From positions 36,305 to 100,304 of the forward strand of contig DF240806.1 of NCBI GenBank assembly GCA_000507305.1: a stretch of DNA of 64,000 nt, given 5' to 3'. Numbering within the stretch: position 1 is the stretch's first letter; each line of letters opens with the position of its first letter. Source of the DNA: Breviolum minutum Mf 1.05b.01. Taxonomy: Eukaryota; Sar; Dinophyceae; Suessiales; Symbiodiniaceae. The notes below the pieces were generated by a model. The model searched no databases and was not told the DNA's origin. It worked only from the letters and a program-made list of their open reading frames with translations. This document shows, one piece after another, positions 60,898-64,000 of the stretch. The position numbers were made by a program, and so were the translations under genes.

Positions 60898-61206
60898 AAC
60901 AGTTGTTGAATCAACTCTTGAGAAGTGCTTCCCATCCTCTGGAATCCTTAGATGAACCAAGGATTCGAAAGGCAAGTGGTGCTGAAAAATGAAAAATTTC
61001 ACTTGCAATAAAAGTGTAAAGATAAGTCATACAAGAGTCATACAGTCATACTTTAGACTGAAGATCAAAGTCAACACTGAAATTGATGTCATGATGTTCT
61101 TAGCTGCCACCAAGTGTCTGGGTTCAAGCGTGTAGGCTGAGTCAGGCTGAACTGTTGGCGAAAACGCTGCCAGCTGAACCAAAATGTCAGCGGGTACCAC
61201 TATTGA
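60898..61206 (-). CDS. two unidentified exons
   Basis: Exon 61206-61078 (43 codons, PADILVQLAAFSPTVQPDSA, then LEPRHLVAAKNIM) ends before a GT donor; its acceptor is AG followed by T. Exon 60946-60898 (IPEDGKHFSRVDSTTV) starts AG-G and ends before GC. Their phases do not join directly. Confidence 0.4.
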
Positions 61207-61539
61207 CTCATCACCAACATCTCATCCACCGTCATGTCGTGGAACACTGTCCAAAAAGGCGTTCAATCTAGATACTTCGTAAAAACATCCCTGAAATTTC
61301 ATGGAAAGAAATGTGTAAACATGCAGTTTTATATTTAAAAAGAATCACACTGCAGACTTAGATAGGGATGGAAAATCCACCAAGTGTATATAGATGATTT
61401 TGGAATACAACATAGTTTTGCATCTACATGTTTTTTCAATTACCGTGCCGGTTTACCAAAGAAACACTATGCCACTCTTCCCAGCAGTCTACTGCACTGA
61501 GACACTTGGGCTGCTTTCCCAACTAACGTCTGGAAACAC

Positions 61540-63778
61540 TTGGCGAGATGATTCCCAGGTGTTCTTCGCAACCTCCACCTAGTTGAGTAGATGGAAATAC
61601 CACATTTTACAACCTTTGGATTAAGGTTACTTCATTCATGTCTCTTTCGAGCGTTTCACCTCTGATATGTCAGGACTCCTTAATGCTTCTGTTCATGTCG
61701 TGTATCGACGGCTTGGTCTCCCAAACGCATCTTGATTCGAGCCAGCTGATGCACCGGAGCTTTCCCTGATGTCGAGCCAGCAAAAATGGGTCCAGTATGG
61801 GGACGTCCAAAGTTTGGCCCAAAAAACAACATCCCTTCCAACAGTCTCTCTCTTCCTTACCAAAAAAACTGACGAAAACAAAAAAAAACGGGTGCCTCTC
61901 GATTTTCTTGGCCTCCCACACACTTCAAATCGGTGATGTGTGAGTTCAAGGGTTTCACTCAATAATGCACAACAATTCCATCCGTTCACCTCAACTCGTA
62001 TACCTCACATTCCTCTATTTTACTAGGTCTACATCTTTTTCTATGCCTGCATGTGTGATGTCATCTGCCAAACCGTATTTCCTGGCCTCATCTGCACCCT
62101 TCCGGATACAAAATTGCAGTCCTCGATCAGCAGGAAGCTCAGCAGGAGTTGGGAAAACGAATTGATCTTTCCCATGGTGATCCCCATCACCTAGACGACT
62201 TCAAGTCGCTAAATGTACGCATATTTCACCTAACGTTTACCTCGGAAATCATACATCCTCCAAACCGGCAAAAGATGAAAAGGAATTCATACCGCAAAGG
62301 GATCCATGATCCGTCCGTCTCAGTCCACAGCGGCTATCTACGGCCTTTCGTAAACCAACATACCTGGTTGGAAAATCTATATACTTCCTGTGTCCCAATA
62401 GGAAACACATCTATACATTCATAGTGAATGTTCCAGCCTGCGTGGAGAGGCCACTGCATTCTTGGGGTCCCTAACATTGAGACATGCCAATGTTAGATTC
62501 CTGAATAGTATTAAAATTCGATCATTCAAAACTCACAGAATAACGCACTGCCACCAAGGGTCGCAACAAGATTTCCTTCGCCTCCAGTAGAGGTGAAGGA
62601 AGTAGTGGAAATGGTGGCACATGATGTAACAGCTTTGTTGGTACCCCTTCACCAAGTGATGTATGAGTACGTTGTCGTTCATGTGAACCAACGGTTGGGA
62701 ACGAAATATATCACACCCGGAGTGGTAGATATCCGCATGGATCTTGAACGTATTGAATAGATCCACAGGAATCCACAGGCATACGGCTGCTCCTATCACA
62801 CTCGAAACCATCAACCAATCACCAGGAAACTGCACCTGTGTTGGATCCTGCTTGTTCTTCTTAGCCAAAACAAGCACATCTTTATCTTCCAACCACACTT
62901 TGGCGTCCTGGTCGCTCTATTAGATTCGAGAAAGGTTCCCTCCCAGAAATCCATCCATTTCCCTCCAGTCCTTCTCCAAGAAATTGTCATTCCAAAAGCA
63001 TCCGGCAGCTCCCAGCACTGTCAATTCACAATGTCCATTGTGCCAACCTCAGTTCGGCGGGTCGGATTTTTTTGAGGATTTCCCTGGGTGGAACTAAGCT
63101 GCCACCATGAGGTGGGTAACCACCTTGGAGTCCCTGCTAATCTCCAGGTGCTTACCGGAAATCTTGGTATTTCTCACCTGAAACCAGAGAAATCAGCAGG
63201 AAAAGTGTGTGAATTCTTAGGGTTGGTATGAGTAGTTTAACAACCCTCAAGCGGGGAAAACAAAACACAGCTTTCCTATGCAAAACAAAACCATTCAAGA
63301 TCCAATGGCACCTTCTCTGGGTGTTGTTGCTATGTTGTTTGCAAGGACCTTTCCACCCACCTCTCCACCTACCATTTTCCAGCCTGCATATCACAAGGAT
63401 CTGAACGGCCTACCAGAGCTGTTTGTTTGGAAGCTCCCAAACAAACGCTTCCGAAGACCTCACCTTGGCAAATGGAAGGGAGTGAAAAGTCTGAGAATTA
63501 TTACTGTACTGCATTTCTATGTAAAGAGTACTGCACAATTCGCAATGATGACTTCATTATCTCACTTTGGAGAAAAAATGCAACTAATCAGTTAAATCAA
63601 TCAATCAATCAATCCATCCATCCATCCATCCATCCATCCATCCATCCATCCATCAATCAACCAATCAACCAATCAACCAATAACACCAGACCTCAATCAA
63701 CCAATGCCAACGCACTGTCACGGTTTTCCGCGCACCTGCACTGCTTTGCACCACCAACTCAACGCTGGTCGCAGCATC
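61540..63778 (-). CDS. unidentified - strand exons to the right edge
   Basis: Exons in transcript order: 63778-63736 (DAATSVELVVQSSA), 63383 to about 63295 (WKMVGGEVGGKVLANNIATT), 62907-62836 (DAKVWLEDKDVLVLAKKNKQ), 62646 to about 62547 (TSCATISTTSFTSTGGEGNL), 62122 to about 62052 (CIRKGADEARKYGLADDITH) and 61578 to about 61540 (VEVAKNTWESSRQ). Each follows AG-G and precedes GT, GC or GA. The 62907 exon is exactly 24 codons, phase 0 at both ends. They may belong to one gene continuing past the window. No family is recognised. Confidence 0.4.
63597..63692. repeat. (CATC)n / (CAAT)n microsatellite
   Basis: AATC, then CCAT, then CAAC-CAAT tetranucleotide runs. Confidence 0.95.
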
Positions 63779-64000
63779 CTGGTGCATTGCACCAACGAGG
63801 GTTTTTCTCCATTGAAACTTGGCCTTTTCTTTTGAATCTACCTCCCCACCCAGGATGAGATCTGGCAAATGAAGGTTTTGGTTGGGATTCCCTAGTAAAC
63901 GATGAGGCATAAACCTCACCTAAAAAATACATAAACATTCCTTCTGGGAAGTATATATATGTACATAAATATGTGTATATATGTGTATATACATACCTAT

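Overview
The window looks like nuclear DNA of a dinoflagellate, most likely a Symbiodiniaceae-type genome. The evidence is as follows. A complete alpha-tubulin gene is split into 15 exons whose 14 introns nearly all start with GC or GA instead of GT and all end in AG followed by G. Very short exons (23-60 nt) are common. An intronless gene carries FNIP-like 'WPAGLQSLTFG' repeats of a kind I associate with dinoflagellates. Short palindromic elements and trinucleotide microsatellites are frequent. No rRNA, tRNA, CRISPR array or bacterial operon was seen.

Layout. Positions 1-2,680: no secure gene. Positions about 2,680-16,500: every exon I can defend is on the + strand. They form a long ankyrin-repeat gene (2,682-10,212), an intronless FNIP-repeat gene with a ubiquitin-like N-terminus (10,584-11,489), and an unidentified multi-exon gene (12,423-16,492). 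Positions about 16,500-19,800: a transition zone with an AT-rich island, a 265-nt gap, an Asn/Ser-rich open frame and an Asp-rich open frame. Positions about 19,800-63,800: every defensible exon is on the - strand. These comprise unidentified exons (19.8-24.1 kb and 26.4-30.7 kb), an unidentified gene with repeated W-L-x-G-Y-x-[KR]-R-Y-W modules (31.0-38.7 kb), alpha-tubulin (50,592 down to 39,751), and scattered coiled-coil, Pro/Ala-rich and other exons (52.5-63.8 kb). The window therefore shows two unidirectional gene blocks converging on an AT-rich boundary.

Most large open frames in the window are shadows or repeat translations. The useful rule for reading it is: an exon starts right after AG and normally with G, ends before GT, GC or GA, and keeps codon phase with its neighbours. 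I used that rule for all exon models. The tubulin model is checked by homology: 1,362 nt, 453 aa, with Lys40 at its expected position. The other models rest on splice pattern, phase and protein-like composition, so their boundaries and gene ends are provisional. Introns hold several families of about 100-bp terminal-inverted-repeat elements and long CAA/ATC arrays.
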